Shown here: positions 33,876-45,412 of the stretch, in pieces
Layout: every line of letters starts with the position of its first letter
Position numbering within the stretch: the first letter of the stretch is position 1
DNA from: Parelaphostrongylus tenuis
Taxonomy: Eukaryota > Nematoda > Chromadorea > Rhabditida > Metastrongylidae
Reading direction: 5' to 3'
NCBI GenBank assembly: GCA_019055375.1
Contig: JAHQIW010000835.1
Location: forward strand, 1 to 64,000
Length of the DNA: 64,000 nucleotides
The notes under the pieces: generated by a model
What the model was told of the DNA's origin: nothing
What the model saw: the letters and a program-made list of their open reading frames with translations, nothing else
Database searches by the model: none
Made by a program: the position numbers and the translations under genes

Positions 33876-34451
33876 GTGGGAGCCATGGCGAGCGGCAGGA
33901 ACAAACGGAGATTTTGCATGGGTTTGCTGAAGGCCATGGACTATCAACATGAGGAGCAGCACGAGAAGTGGACAGAAGAAAGAGAACAACATGGATCGCA
34001 TACGGATTTCGTAAAGAAACCACTTGTCGCGGCCAGCGTTTCAACTCATAACTTTTGGTCACGTCAAGAGTACTGCTTCACAGAATTCCTAACAATGTCT
34101 TTTTATGTATGACCAGAATATACAAGATCTAGCCGGCTTGTGCAGTTCAGATCTGCGGAGCCTGTCTCACCTTCGAGATACAGAAGAATATGCATCGATA
34201 GCGAAACAGAGACGGGCCGGTTATATGACAGGAAGAACAGAAGACAGGTGGATGAAAAGAACATGAAGTGGATCTCACGAGACTACATCCATCACCGAGC
34301 ACCACCACCCTCCATATTGAGCATACGTATTGTAAGTGGAATCAACCAGCTGTACCTGCAGCTCCTGATGTTTAACAAATCACGCTATGAAACTCACGCC
34401 AACCGCCATGTTCGAATCAAATTATCACCATGGACGACATTCGAGAATTAG
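33876..34451 (+). pseudogene. Unrecognised coding-like segment split by a stop
   Basis: Two open stretches in one frame (33876-34112 and 34117-34451) are separated by a single TGA at 34110-34112. Composition is more balanced than the surroundings: charged, with segments EEQHEKWTEEREQHGS and CIDSETETGRLYDRKNRR. No family motif is recognised. It may be a decayed element ORF or an exon-like relic; it could also be chance. Confidence 0.25.
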
Positions 34452-34555
34452 CGAAACAAATGGAAAATGTGGTGAGGTTGGCACAACTCGTGAAAAGGGG
34501 CTGTGCAAGTACTCCAAATGAGTAATACCCCATCAAAAGGAATATCTTTCATAAT

Positions 34556-35133
34556 ATTGGGTCATTCCATGAGTTTGGAATCTAAAGCAATCAACACCAA
34601 ATTTATTAACGAGAAGTAAGTAAAAGTGCATGATTTTGATGCAGTTCAATTACGCATTTTCTTGCAAACATTTTCGTATACAAATTGCCCATACTTGCCT
34701 TAAAATGAATCTGGCGTGGAAACAAATTCGTATGCTACACATGCACGAATAGCGCGTAGGGGAAAATCTAGCGAAGTGGCAGACAAGATCAGTGGACCTT
34801 CCTGTAGACGGCCCCAGTGCGACTGATCCTCCACACATTTTTCAACTTTGCGAACCACTTCTTGGCCGTCCTTTCTGTAACCGTATCACCGTCCCAAGCT
34901 CCACTAACCTTGCGTGACTCTCTACTAACATTTTCTTTTATAAGTCATTCGTGCATAAGTAGCAAGAGAACTTCCTAAGACAGCTCCATCTCAAAGCAAG
35001 TATGGCAAGTTGTACACGAACGTTAGCAAGGAAATGCTCAATTGAACGATACCAAAATCATGCAATTTTAGATCGTTCTGCTCAATGAACTTGGTTTAAT
35101 GCTCTAGCTCCAAAAATTAGGGAACGACCTAAT
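34556..35133. mobile_element. Foldback mariner MITE, copy C
   Basis: Same family in reverse orientation: short arm on the left, long arm on the right. The junction reads CTTCCTGT-AGACGGCC, the complement of the copy A junction. The ends are GGGTCATTCCATGAG and GGAACGACCTAA. Confidence 0.83.
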
Positions 35134-36093
35134 ATCATAAGATACATTGTAGGGTTCAAACACTGCAATGTATCCATTGCACCGTCAAAACTTTTTGTTA
35201 ACTGGTTAAAAATGACCCACTAAGTAACAATGTAGAGTAGCCATCAATATGCAAAATAAAGGTATCAACACAAGTTTTATTTGTCGTGCAATGTATTTTA
35301 GCTAAGGATTTTTTTCACAATCAGGTCTGCGGTGCATGATGATAAGCACTTCGACAACTCCATCCGGAATGCCATTTGAGAGCAAATATGGTACTGTAAG
35401 TTGCGTTACTGATGACGCGTACTAACGCAAGCTTCGGCTAGGCGAACATCGGAACTCCAGAAAGCCATGAATAGCCCAATCAGCAACGAACTATCTTCAA
35501 TACCACCCGTAATGGGTGCTACTGCTTACATGTCGAATAGCAGGATCGCCGATGAGAGGCTATTAGATCACTGGTTTTGCAGGACGTCATTGAAAAAACA
35601 CCAGAAGAACAAGACGATGCACAGATTGTTTTCTGCTCCAAACTTAGTACACCAGATCATCATCTTCCAGGGTTTTTGAAGTCGTATCAACATAAATACA
35701 ATTGTCTTATAGGAGGCAAAAACAGGCACAAAAATCTATAATAGTCGAGAAATTCAGCGAAGTGTCGGTGTCTTTATGGATAATTCCGTAACTAAAGGAA
35801 TAGTGGCGACCAAGTTAGACACCCATCCGTCATTTCATTATCAGATCCTATCACCTCGCTTGCCCACGCTTCACCAACCTGTGGTGCTAATAGGAGGGAA
35901 GTGCACACATGATATGATCAGCTAAAGTGTAATAATCAGTAGGAAGGAAATCTTGACATATTATCTATCGGCGACAATAAAGCAAGAAGGGCAGTAAAAT
36001 GCATACAAGGTCGTAAAATTGGAGACCGAAACCGCAATGAGATGTAAAACCCGTCTTGTGAACTTTCTCCCAGCACTCTTCCTCCAAAAATGA

Positions 36094-36948
36094 TAGGTCG
36101 AACGTTTCATAAGTTTTGGCATTAGAGCAATAAACACCAAATTTATAAACCAGAAGTAACTAAAACTGTGTGATTTCGATGTCGTTCAATTGCGCATTTT
36201 CTTGCGAACATTTTGGTGTACAACTGCCCTATACTTTGACATGAAGCTGTCTTGAGAACAAATTCGCTTGCTACTCATGCATGGATGGCACACAAGGGAA
36301 AATACTAGTGAAGCGGAGCGAAAGATTAATGGGCTTGGGACGATTACACGGTTGCAGAAAGGCCGGTTAGGAAGTGGTTCGCTAAGTGCACAGCCGGAGA
36401 GAACAGTCTGGAGGATCAGTCACGCTGAGGCCGTCCACAGGAAGCTCCATCAATCTCGCGCGCCGCTTCACTAGCATTTTCGCTACGGAAAATTCGTGTA
36501 TAAGCAGCAGGCGAAATTGTTGCCACCGAAACTCCATCGTCGTGGCTGAGTAGTGGTGATGCTCGACGAAGCGTGTGCGGAGCCAAGCTCCACCCCAATC
36601 CTCTCCGGCACTCATCAACAACTCCCTACCGAATGTCACACCCATGCAATCCTCAAGATTGCAAGGAGACTCGCTAAGGCAGTACTCTACGACGTTCAAG
36701 GAGAAGACGAAGAACGAATTGAATGCCATAAGTACCTGGGTTCTGACAGCAAGAAAAACACTGTGAAAACAGATCAATAAAACAAAGGAAGTGAAAGCTC
36801 TACCTTGGAGTGAATATAGGCGAGTTATATAGTAAAATGTTCACAGAGAAATGAGCAACTGAACGGTAACAAAGTCATGCAGTTTTACTTAATTCTGTTT
36901 GATAAAATTTAGCGTTTATTGCGCCAGTGTCAAAACGTATGGACTGAT
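36094..36948. mobile_element. Foldback mariner MITE, copy D, with nested SINE
   Basis: Left end TAGGTCGAACGTTTCATAAG, long arm, then the junction CCGTCC-ACAGGAAGCTCC and the start of the short reversed arm. The short arm is interrupted after ACTCCATC by about 270 bp of SINE S2 and resumes near 36815, ending at about 36948. Confidence 0.82.
36536..36806 (+). mobile_element. SINE S2, copy 1 (nested in MITE copy D)
   Basis: The head GTCGTGGCTGAGTAGTGG resembles a tRNA A-box region. The body shares GGAGCCAAGCTCCACC, GATTGCAAGGAGACTCGCT and GATCAATAAA with 61647-61905. Its position inside the MITE shows that it arrived later. Confidence 0.75.
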
Positions 36949-36949
36949 T

Positions 36950-39900
36950 TGAAATAAATTTTCAGGATGGTAATAGTTAGTCGCTGTACGTGATACGATG
37001 ATAATAGATCGCCGCTGAATATGGCACAATGGTAAGACTAATGTGAAGATCATTGACTTCTTCAGAAGCAGAATATGACAAGAGTCTCCAAAACTTCTCA
37101 AAAGCTATATTCTGTACTGGGTTTGGCGACTGAAAATAATTCTCTTCATCAGCCAACAAGACAAATCAAGTCAACTCCGCAGTGTTCTAACTTTTTGTTA
37201 CTGCTTATTCTTTTTCTTAACGGAGTGCGATGTCAAATACAACTTCAAGAATGATCACACGATACGAGCAAAACTCGAAGCTTTGGCTAGGCTACGAACC
37301 AGATTTACCTTTTTCGTAGCCACGCGAATTATTCACTACACTTTCTATGCCCTATGCTTGCCCTTCTCGCTGCGAAGGATTAATTCAAGATTTAGCAACC
37401 AAAAGTTACTAAAGATGTTCAAAGGTGTGGAGACCAAGGTCATTTCATCAGTGCTCGTCAACCAAAGACTGGATTTGTTCCCATAGGAACGCTAGATGAT
37501 TGTTTTCGTAACTGCACTTTGTAAACACTTTCTCTTGTGATTCTTTACCATCCCTATAGGGTCAGGGATCTCACAAAATGAGGCCGTTTCCTCAAAGCTT
37601 ACCGAGTAGATAGTGAGATCTCTCGATTAGTCTATGAGAGTTACGCATTCTATGCAAATCCCTATCAAGTCTTCATCATCTGGAATATATTGCTATTTTT
37701 GTAAAACAGCCGATAAAGCAAAGGTGTTACTCAGTAAATCTAAACGAGACGAAAGGAAGGACTCAAACGCTCATAAATTATGACTAAGTCTATTCCATGG
37801 GAATCCATCAATGCAAAGGTAAACTAATCGAAAAGGACGATCCCTTGGGCTTTTAGATGCTTTACGGCCATAAAAAGCGACATCATGTAAAGTAGGAATC
37901 ACACGGGAGATAGAATTTAGCATGCTACCTTCGGTTACCTAGAGAAAAAATTGACCAGCTGACGTGTCTCATAATTTGCGCGCGCCCTTCCAATTGAAAA
38001 GTCCTTCCATCCATCACATTGTTATATAGAAATGTGGCTTCATAACTCAGTCACGTCTAAGACTCTTCTTAGCACACACAGAATATTTGACTGCATCTTA
38101 TAAACCATAACCATCATCAGCAATACTTGAGAGGAGTGCGCTGATCAAATCTTGATGGTTATCACAGCTTTGAGATTTGAGAGAATGCACATAGAAAGAC
38201 ACACAGATGGGGTGGGGGTGGGGCGGGAGGGGGACATTCGATAACAGCTTATGAAGGAGCAACAAGAACGAAAATTGAGTGGGCTTTACAAAGGACACGT
38301 GCTCCAGGATCAACACCATAGAAATTGATAAATATGTTTGTGACTCTCGTCAATTATCTGCATTCGTATCGGAAGTAATTCACAGGTAACCAAGTAACGA
38401 TTTTTCAGTAAAGTATAAGGAAATTTAGGCCAAGCTAATGCATTTAAGAACAAGTATTTTGTTGATGCAAAGGTTTTAGCAAAACGCTATAGAAATTTAG
38501 TCTATGAAAACGTGATTAACTCACTCGTAACTCGTCTAACTCTTTTGCACTGCAACTAGGTGTTTTCACAGGATAAACGTTGTGAAATTTGCAGAAATCA
38601 ATGTTGTACTGACCATTTTCCATCTTGTAGTGTACCAACTTCTCAAAACTGCAAAGCATCTATTTGAATGGCAGAACACATCGTTTTTGTTGAAGCATGC
38701 TTGTAAACATTCACAAAATTTGTGCTTCAAGAAGTCATTGATAGCGACATATTCTATTAACAGAAATGACAGATACCAATAATTTACTCACATCTATTAG
38801 GTCTAGATTCAGGCGTCTGATTGCAGAAGGTTTAGATATTTGATATTTCTTATAAAGATATTTACTAAACCTCCCGTAATATTTCCCATTTTTGAACTAA
38901 TTTTGACGACTGTGACAAGCAAAATCAACGAATTCAACGCTCAAACGAAAGAAGGAAAGGAAGAAAAGACTCTTTTTCAAACCTAATTTCAAGTTACATA
39001 CGGGCTTCCACTTTTTCCTTGGAAAGATATTGGCAAAAAATCCTTGAATATGTAGAGTTGACGCAAATTTTGAGACTAGATTAAGTTTATATACGAAAAA
39101 CCCACCGTTTCCCCCATAAGATTTCACTGGGTAGATAACTTGTTCTAGCCTGAGTAGTCGATCCGACACTTTCAACGACTCCTTCAAGAATTGCTGAACA
39201 AGAACAACAATAGAAGCATAGTGCAAAATATTCTAAAGACTTTTATCGTTTTGGGATTCCAATGGTGATTCAGAAAAAAAGCTGAAATAGTTACTTGCCA
39301 ATGATTTCGAACTTAGCGCTTCTCAAGTCTGCCTCTCCAATATCGTAAAGAGGGCTCATCTCATCTATCTCATGACAAATAGTTATTGGCCAGATCACAA
39401 AGATTCTATCCAGTCCTCGATCATACCTGTAATTGGGTCCCATTGCAAAACACTAGTGAAACATGACATTTTTTTCACGTTGCTTTTCACGCTTTAGCGC
39501 AGATAGGCAAATTTCTGGCTATTTTGAGAGAGCATTTGTTATGCTATCCTTAACAAAATGTAGAAGTTCACGTGGGAAACAATTTTGAATAGACACTTAT
39601 TTATAATCACAAAGAAATCAGTAGTCTTGTAATCTCACCCAACATCCATATCGAACTGATGAAATGGAAGTAGTTCGCCTTCGTACGTTACACAACGTTT
39701 GATCATCTAGAAGGCCAACTATAATGAACTATTTAATGGGATGCATGCTTTCAGTGTAGTGGTTATTCGACTTTGGGTTTCTATTACCTCTTGTTTACGA
39801 ATTCTTGACTGAGTAGCATCAAGATTATTATGTGTAGGACTCAATAAACTCAGGCATTGATCTAATAATAATCGACTATTTATAAGATGCCGCCACAGCC

Positions 39901-40100
39901 GAAATTGATCGTGAATGGGCTTTTTTATTACGTGTGGAACTAGGTTAAAATATAGGATACATCAACTTTGATGATGGTGAAGGAAGATAGATTCCTTCAG
40001 AGATCCTTCATGTTAGATGAAAACGAATGAAGGAATAACCGCTTTCGCATGGCAAAGACTTTCCATTGCACTTTTAGTAATCATTTGAAAGCTTAAATCT
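36950..40100. other. Gene-free stretch
   Basis: No gene or named element. There is a short G-rich run (GGGGTGGGGGTGGGGCGGGA) at 38210-38229; nothing else stands out. Confidence 0.4.
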
Positions 40101-40139
40101 CAGGCTACTGTGTTAAGTTTGTTTCTCGAGAAGATCTTG

Positions 40140-40760
40140 CTATGGCGCTGTAGCATTCGAAATCGTAATGTTTCACACCAGCCACGCGCTTCTACTAATA
40201 CTTCGCTGGAAGCAAGCAAAGCATATGAACATGCAGAGGAAATCTTGTAGTATCAGAATCTCACGAAATATCTGAAATCTCTTTCAAATCGGAGACAAAT
40301 CCTAAATTGAATGACAAAAATGCAGTTAACATGTGAATCATGTCAATGCGATGAGTTGGTCTCAAATCGGTCCACAGCCGACATCCTACATCCTGATTGA
40401 CAAGCAATACGCCGCGTATGTGATACTTAAGATTATTTTCCCTGTTACAGTGCAGTGAAACTATCTTTTCAGAAAGTAAGCACAGCGTTGGAATCGTTTA
40501 AAATTACGTTAACGAACGATTACTCATGACTTAAGGAAAGAGTTCTATTCTGCCAGAAATATACGTAGGTGAAACACAAATGCTTTCTTTTTACTACAGC
40601 TTTCTAAAGAGGTTTTTCTATAAACAAGGATGTAGCGCAGTAGCCCGTGATTTCAATTTCCGAATGATTGTTCCCCCATTTTCGAAAAGTTTTTATGCAG
40701 CGAGGAATCGTTTCCCCGATTATTTCCGTATATTAGAAACGAACCTCTCTCAGATTAAAT
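40140..40760. repeat. Dispersed repeat R2, copy 1
   Basis: Collinear with 50990-51620. Shared ordered blocks include ATTACTTCGCTRRAAGCA, GGCATATG-like, CAGTGAARC, ACTACAGCTTTSTWAA and GTAGMGCAGTAGCC. About 0.6 kb; function unknown. Confidence 0.65.
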
Positions 40761-42239
40761 TTGCGTCAAAGCTTTGATATATATTGTCCATTCTGAAGTC
40801 AGAAATAGAAGTTTTCAAAAGAGCAGACTGATATAAATTCGACTCTAGCACCGAAAACCAAAATATTTACCTGTAGGCGGATATGAGCTTCAGCAAGACT
40901 ACTCTTTCTCATGTCTCCAACTCGAAAAAGAAGACACAACTTACCATCTCGCATACAGATCACCTAAAATACAAAAATATAAGAATGAAGATTAAGCCAT
41001 GAAACACTAAGTGAGAGGATGCTATAAGTCGTAATGGCCAACCCATACATACAGCGTTTTTTGAGAAGATGAGTGTAGCAGCACGCTTAATCGGACGTGC
41101 AAGTTTGGAGAATATGATTCCAGCCATTAACGTCTGCAATAATAACGGAAAAGATGGTGGGTAGTTATGCTAAACGAAAAATTGACTCTTTTGTTGCAAT
41201 GGAAATCTTGCCGTTATGGGCTATACTTCATTATACTGCATGGCCTCGTCACATTTTATCGCATCTTCGAGCTCCTATGTTATTATTGTAAAAAAGGTTC
41301 ACGCTCAAAATAATTGTTCACATTGTCCTAAGTAGCCGACAAATATACGAAATATGTTACCAAAAATATTCAGCAAATCTCAATAGCGAATCATAGAATG
41401 TTCATCTACTTTGCATCGGATTTTTCTTTAATGAAAAAAAAGCATTGGCTTATTTCATACCCCAAGTGTCCTCGTATCAAAGAAGAATAGCATTCGTTTG
41501 AAAAAATGTACCTATTACAGCAGTTGTGTGATCAAGTTCAAAAGGTACCGAATACGATTTCACATTCAATAGTGAAGCTATGGATATATGAACTTTCTTT
41601 CTGATACTGCGGTGGTAGACTGATTCTTTGGCGATGAACGTATTTGCACATGTGCAAGTGAAGTTGACGGGATGTTGCGCAGTTGACTGCATTTGGATGT
41701 TTTTGGCAAAACAAACTTCCACTCCAATGACGAATATATTACTAGTAGAAGTTGCGGTTCACATGCACAAGGTTAGAAACTTGACCGGAAATGCGAAGGC
41801 TTACAGTTAGCTCTTGCGACGAGCTACGGCCGATTTTGATTAATTTCCCAAGCTGGAGAATTCTGTGAAAGCCGCAGAAATGATCACGAACTCACACAAT
41901 CCCTCTGTTTTTGTGGAAGCACGGTGAGGATCCATAAAAATAGAGAAGGAAAAATGTGATGAAATCTCTTCGGATTCCGATAGTGGAGAAAAAGCCAGGA
42001 ATAAAGCATAGCAATAAACATTTTCGACTATCCATGATCGGAGGAGATGAAAACAATTATCAACAGTAATTTAAGCTAGGAATAATGTGGCGAATCGACA
42101 ACAGGTAACCTTGAAAAGAAAATTCCAATAGTGTTGGTTTAGCAAATGTGAGGCTGACGTCAAAGTGTGCGACGTACGTTGCAATGTTGTCATAAAATTT
42201 CTTTTTAACTTTGTTTTATCTAGTTTTTTTTCTATTTTA

Positions 42240-43025
42240 GGTCGGGTTGTTACCAAAGGCTGTGGCAAGTTGGAGAATGATCTTGTAGCTTAAGCCATAC
42301 ACTTGGATACGAGCGTAGCACCATCGCTCACCATCTGAATGAAGTAGGCTACCTCAAGATGATGTCTCATGCACTGACTGACCACGACCACGCTGCACAC
42401 GTGACCAATTGTGTAACTACTCTCCTACGACCATATAGGCAGGATTTTCTCAAGTCGATTATCACTGAAGGTAAGTCTGGGTCTACTACGAGAACAACAC
42501 GCTCCAAGTCTACTGGTTGCCTCGCAGTAAAGACCCGCCAGGTCAGCCAAAGCCTTAGTTCCATGCTCAGGGACTATGCTCTCGGTTTTCTGGGATTGGC
42601 ATGGTATGCTGTTTTGAGAATTGCTGAGCAACAAGTTGGCAATCAATGCCGATTGTACGAGGAACAACTCCGGAAGTTGACAGCAGCAGTGCGAGAGAAG
42701 CATTCAAAATGACTCAGTGTCTCCTTCATCAGAATAACCTCGACTCGGCACGTTGCAAAGTCGATTCCCCACATGTTGGAGAGAATAGGCTGAACCACAG
42801 TACTACATCGACCCGTATAGCACTGATATGTTTCCGTCAGATTATCATCTCTTCGGCACCCTGAAGGAGCATTTGCGGAAGGTAAAAATTTGAAGGCTAC
42901 AACCAGCTCAGAAGTAACCTCAGCGACTTCTTTGACCGCCAACCTTATTCTTTCTGAGAAGAAGGCGTCCAGTCTTTGTCCAGTGAATGGGCGCATATCA
43001 TTGGTCTTTATAGTGATTATACTGT
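42240..43025 (+). pseudogene. Decayed mariner transposase, catalytic region
   Basis: Read across frames it follows the mariner catalytic domain: MSHALTDHDHAAHVTNC, FLKSIIT, then a damaged GDESW site, a CLAVKTRQVSQS-like stretch, AAVREKHSK, LLHQNNLDSARCKV (family HQDNARPHV; Asp replaced by Asn), and PSDYHLFGTLKEHLR. The first acidic residue is disrupted and the second is Asn, so the DDD triad is broken. The N-terminal domain is not attached. Confidence 0.87.
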
Positions 43026-43280
43026 CGCATGATTGATTTCCTTGAATATTAACAATCGATTTAACAAAAGTGTCGGAATGCGAAAGAAATTATGGGAGAA
43101 TCCAACAGTTCAATGTTGGGAGAATATGATACGATATTCGCCTTCTTGATAACACTGTAACAGATTCATGCCTCGCGTGTCATTCTCCGAATAAATTTCT
43201 TAGCCTGAATATTACCATCCATTATTGATGCAGCAATGGGAATTCGAAAATGATAATATAATGAAACATCGCTAAGATAC

Positions 43281-43882
43281 TAGGTCGTTCCATAAGTTTT
43301 TCCACTGAGCATAAACATTAAATTTATAAACCAAAAATGATTATAACTTCATGATTTTGACATCGTTCAATTGCCCATTTTCTTGCGAACATTTTTTGTT
43401 TGAACTTGCTCAGATAGAACTGTCCTGGGGACAAATTCGCTTGCTACTAATGCACAAATGGCGCGTAGCAAAAAATGCTAGTGAAGCGGAGCGTAGAGGA
43501 AAATGCTAATGAAGCGGCGCACAATGTGTAGGAGCTTCCTGTGGACTGCCCGAGCGCAACTATTTCTCCAGACTGTTCTCTTCAGCTTTGAACTTCGCGA
43601 ACTATTTCTAGCCGTTCTTTCTACAACCGTTTCATCGCCACAAGCTCCATTAATCTTACGCGCCGCTTCACTAGCATTTTTTCCTACGCGCCATTCGTGC
43701 TTGAGTAGCTAGCGATTTTCTACCAGGACAGCTCTATCTTAGAGCAAGTATAGGCAAGTTATATACTAAAATGTCTGCAAGAAAATACGCAATTGAATGA
43801 TATCAAAATTATGCAATATCAATTGCTTCTGGCCATTAACTTGATGTTTATTGCTCTAGTGCCAAAATTTATGGAACGACCT
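43281..43882. mobile_element. Foldback mariner MITE, copy E
   Basis: Ends TAGGTCGTTCCATAAG and ATGGAACGACCT, a near-perfect inverted pair. The short arm is on the left and contains a duplicated piece (GAAAATGCTAGTGAAGCGG-like occurs twice at 43470-43520). The junction CTTCCTGT-GGACTGCC leads into the long right arm. Confidence 0.86.
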
Positions 43883-45222
43883 CGTATTAGAATCCCTCTC
43901 CTCAAAGTAAACTAGAATGTAGAAAAACGAAATGGATGTGAGCGACCAGAAACTTCTCTAGTTTTACTTAATGAAGGAGATAATAACGACTGCATCAATA
44001 TTGTTTGACAAAGGACTGATTTGTAGCTAAGCTTTCGTGAAAGTTATCATAGGAGGAAGTTAATCGGATGAACCGTTCAAGCTGGTTGGTGTGGACACAA
44101 TGGATGTATTTCATTCTTGTTGTCGTCAAGGCTGCGACATAGAATTTGTAACCTAAGCTAATTGCGAAAAAAATACGCACGTGGCGTAATATACACTTTA
44201 CATTCTTGGGAAAGGAGGACACAAAAAAACATACAAATGATGTCCTCCATTGTTATTATGGATTTAATTCAGATATAAGAGATCGGATCATTATGTGTGC
44301 AAGTTGATAATTTAATATAAGTTTCAACTCGAACGAAAAAATGCACGACCACCAATCATGATGGAGAATAGGTATTACTTCTGCGTACATTGAAGTCGAT
44401 ATGGAAATGTAACGATGATTAAGAATAACTGATAGATGGTTCAAGGCTAGAGTAACAGTGAAATTGCTTCAAGAAGTTGAGCATAGAACCATGAACATTG
44501 TTTAATCTTAAACGAATGTGCTTCACTGTTATAGAATCGAGTGAACGTGTTCTGCTCAGTGACAGACAACTATGAATGGCAGGCTGGTAAGAGACAATTT
44601 TTGTCCAAGTATTATAGGTTATGTTACTTGTTAGTGAGTAAACTTCGAAATCACTAACCTGTGTCATTACTCCCCACATAAACTGCACACACATCGTTAC
44701 TATAGTCAATGGGCACTGATCAGTTGGATACCTAAGAAGAATCTGCTGTTCATGGTTTAAGAACGGGTGGCGTTATGCACCCAGCACAAGTCTTCGTGTC
44801 AATGCAAGGACATATATAAAAGAAGAAGTGAGCAGGTAAATGAATAAGAAACTAAAAAATGCCGAATAGATAGTTGATTCTGTGATGGCAAGTCAAGATT
44901 AATTTTCCAATGTCCAGTGACAAACGCAAATTATTAGTTATTAGGGATTAAACCTGTTTGTCTTCTTACTAGTTCATTATAAGGCTTTGATTCTAACTAA
45001 TACCATTACGGTAAATATCGTAGAGAAGAAGCATAAGTGCTTCTGACGCAATCGAACAGTCGAAAAAGTGCCTCCAAATTTCTTAGCTTATGATAATATC
45101 AAGAGCATTTTGATTTTGAGCGATTAATTCTTCATAGAGATTGCCATGAACAATTGAACACCAATGGTGAAACACATGAACCAAGAGCAACAAATTTTGA
45201 TCACTTGAAACTGTGTACTTAC

Positions 45223-45412
45223 AATGTTCCCATAGCTCCTGTATTGTAATGCATCTAACTGTGTTGTAAAACATCATGCAACCGCATTTTACGAAATTCT
45301 GCGAAACACCCCTAAACTCTAGTGAACACCGATTTATCTGCATTAATAAATGCGATCCAAAGGTGCCTAGTATTCTCCGTTCGACATAGGAAGCATTTTT
45401 TTGAACATACAA
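45223..45412 (-). CDS. Tentative irk exon: C-terminal region
   Basis: The frame to the donor GTAAGT (at 45222) encodes VQKNASYVERRIL ... LEFRG ... FYNTVRCITIQELWEH. It resembles the Kir C-terminal TxQxxxSYxxxEILWG ... FxxTxxVxTPxxSAxEL pattern. The acceptor used here (AATAAAG) is poor. Could be chance. Confidence 0.35.

Noticed and set aside
36268..36780. Frames across MITE copy D as genes
   Set aside because: They are pieces of the mariner N-terminus and of SINE S2.
42359..42712. 117-aa plus-strand frame as a host gene
   Set aside because: It is one frame of a broken mariner transposase; similarity continues in other frames on both sides.
45083..45222. Continuation of the candidate Kir C-terminal frame (HHWCSIVHGNLYEELIAQ)
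   Set aside because: It faintly resembles the Kir HxIDExSPLYEL block, but that block should precede, not follow, the SYVERRIL segment, and a perfect GTAAGT donor ends the exon before it.
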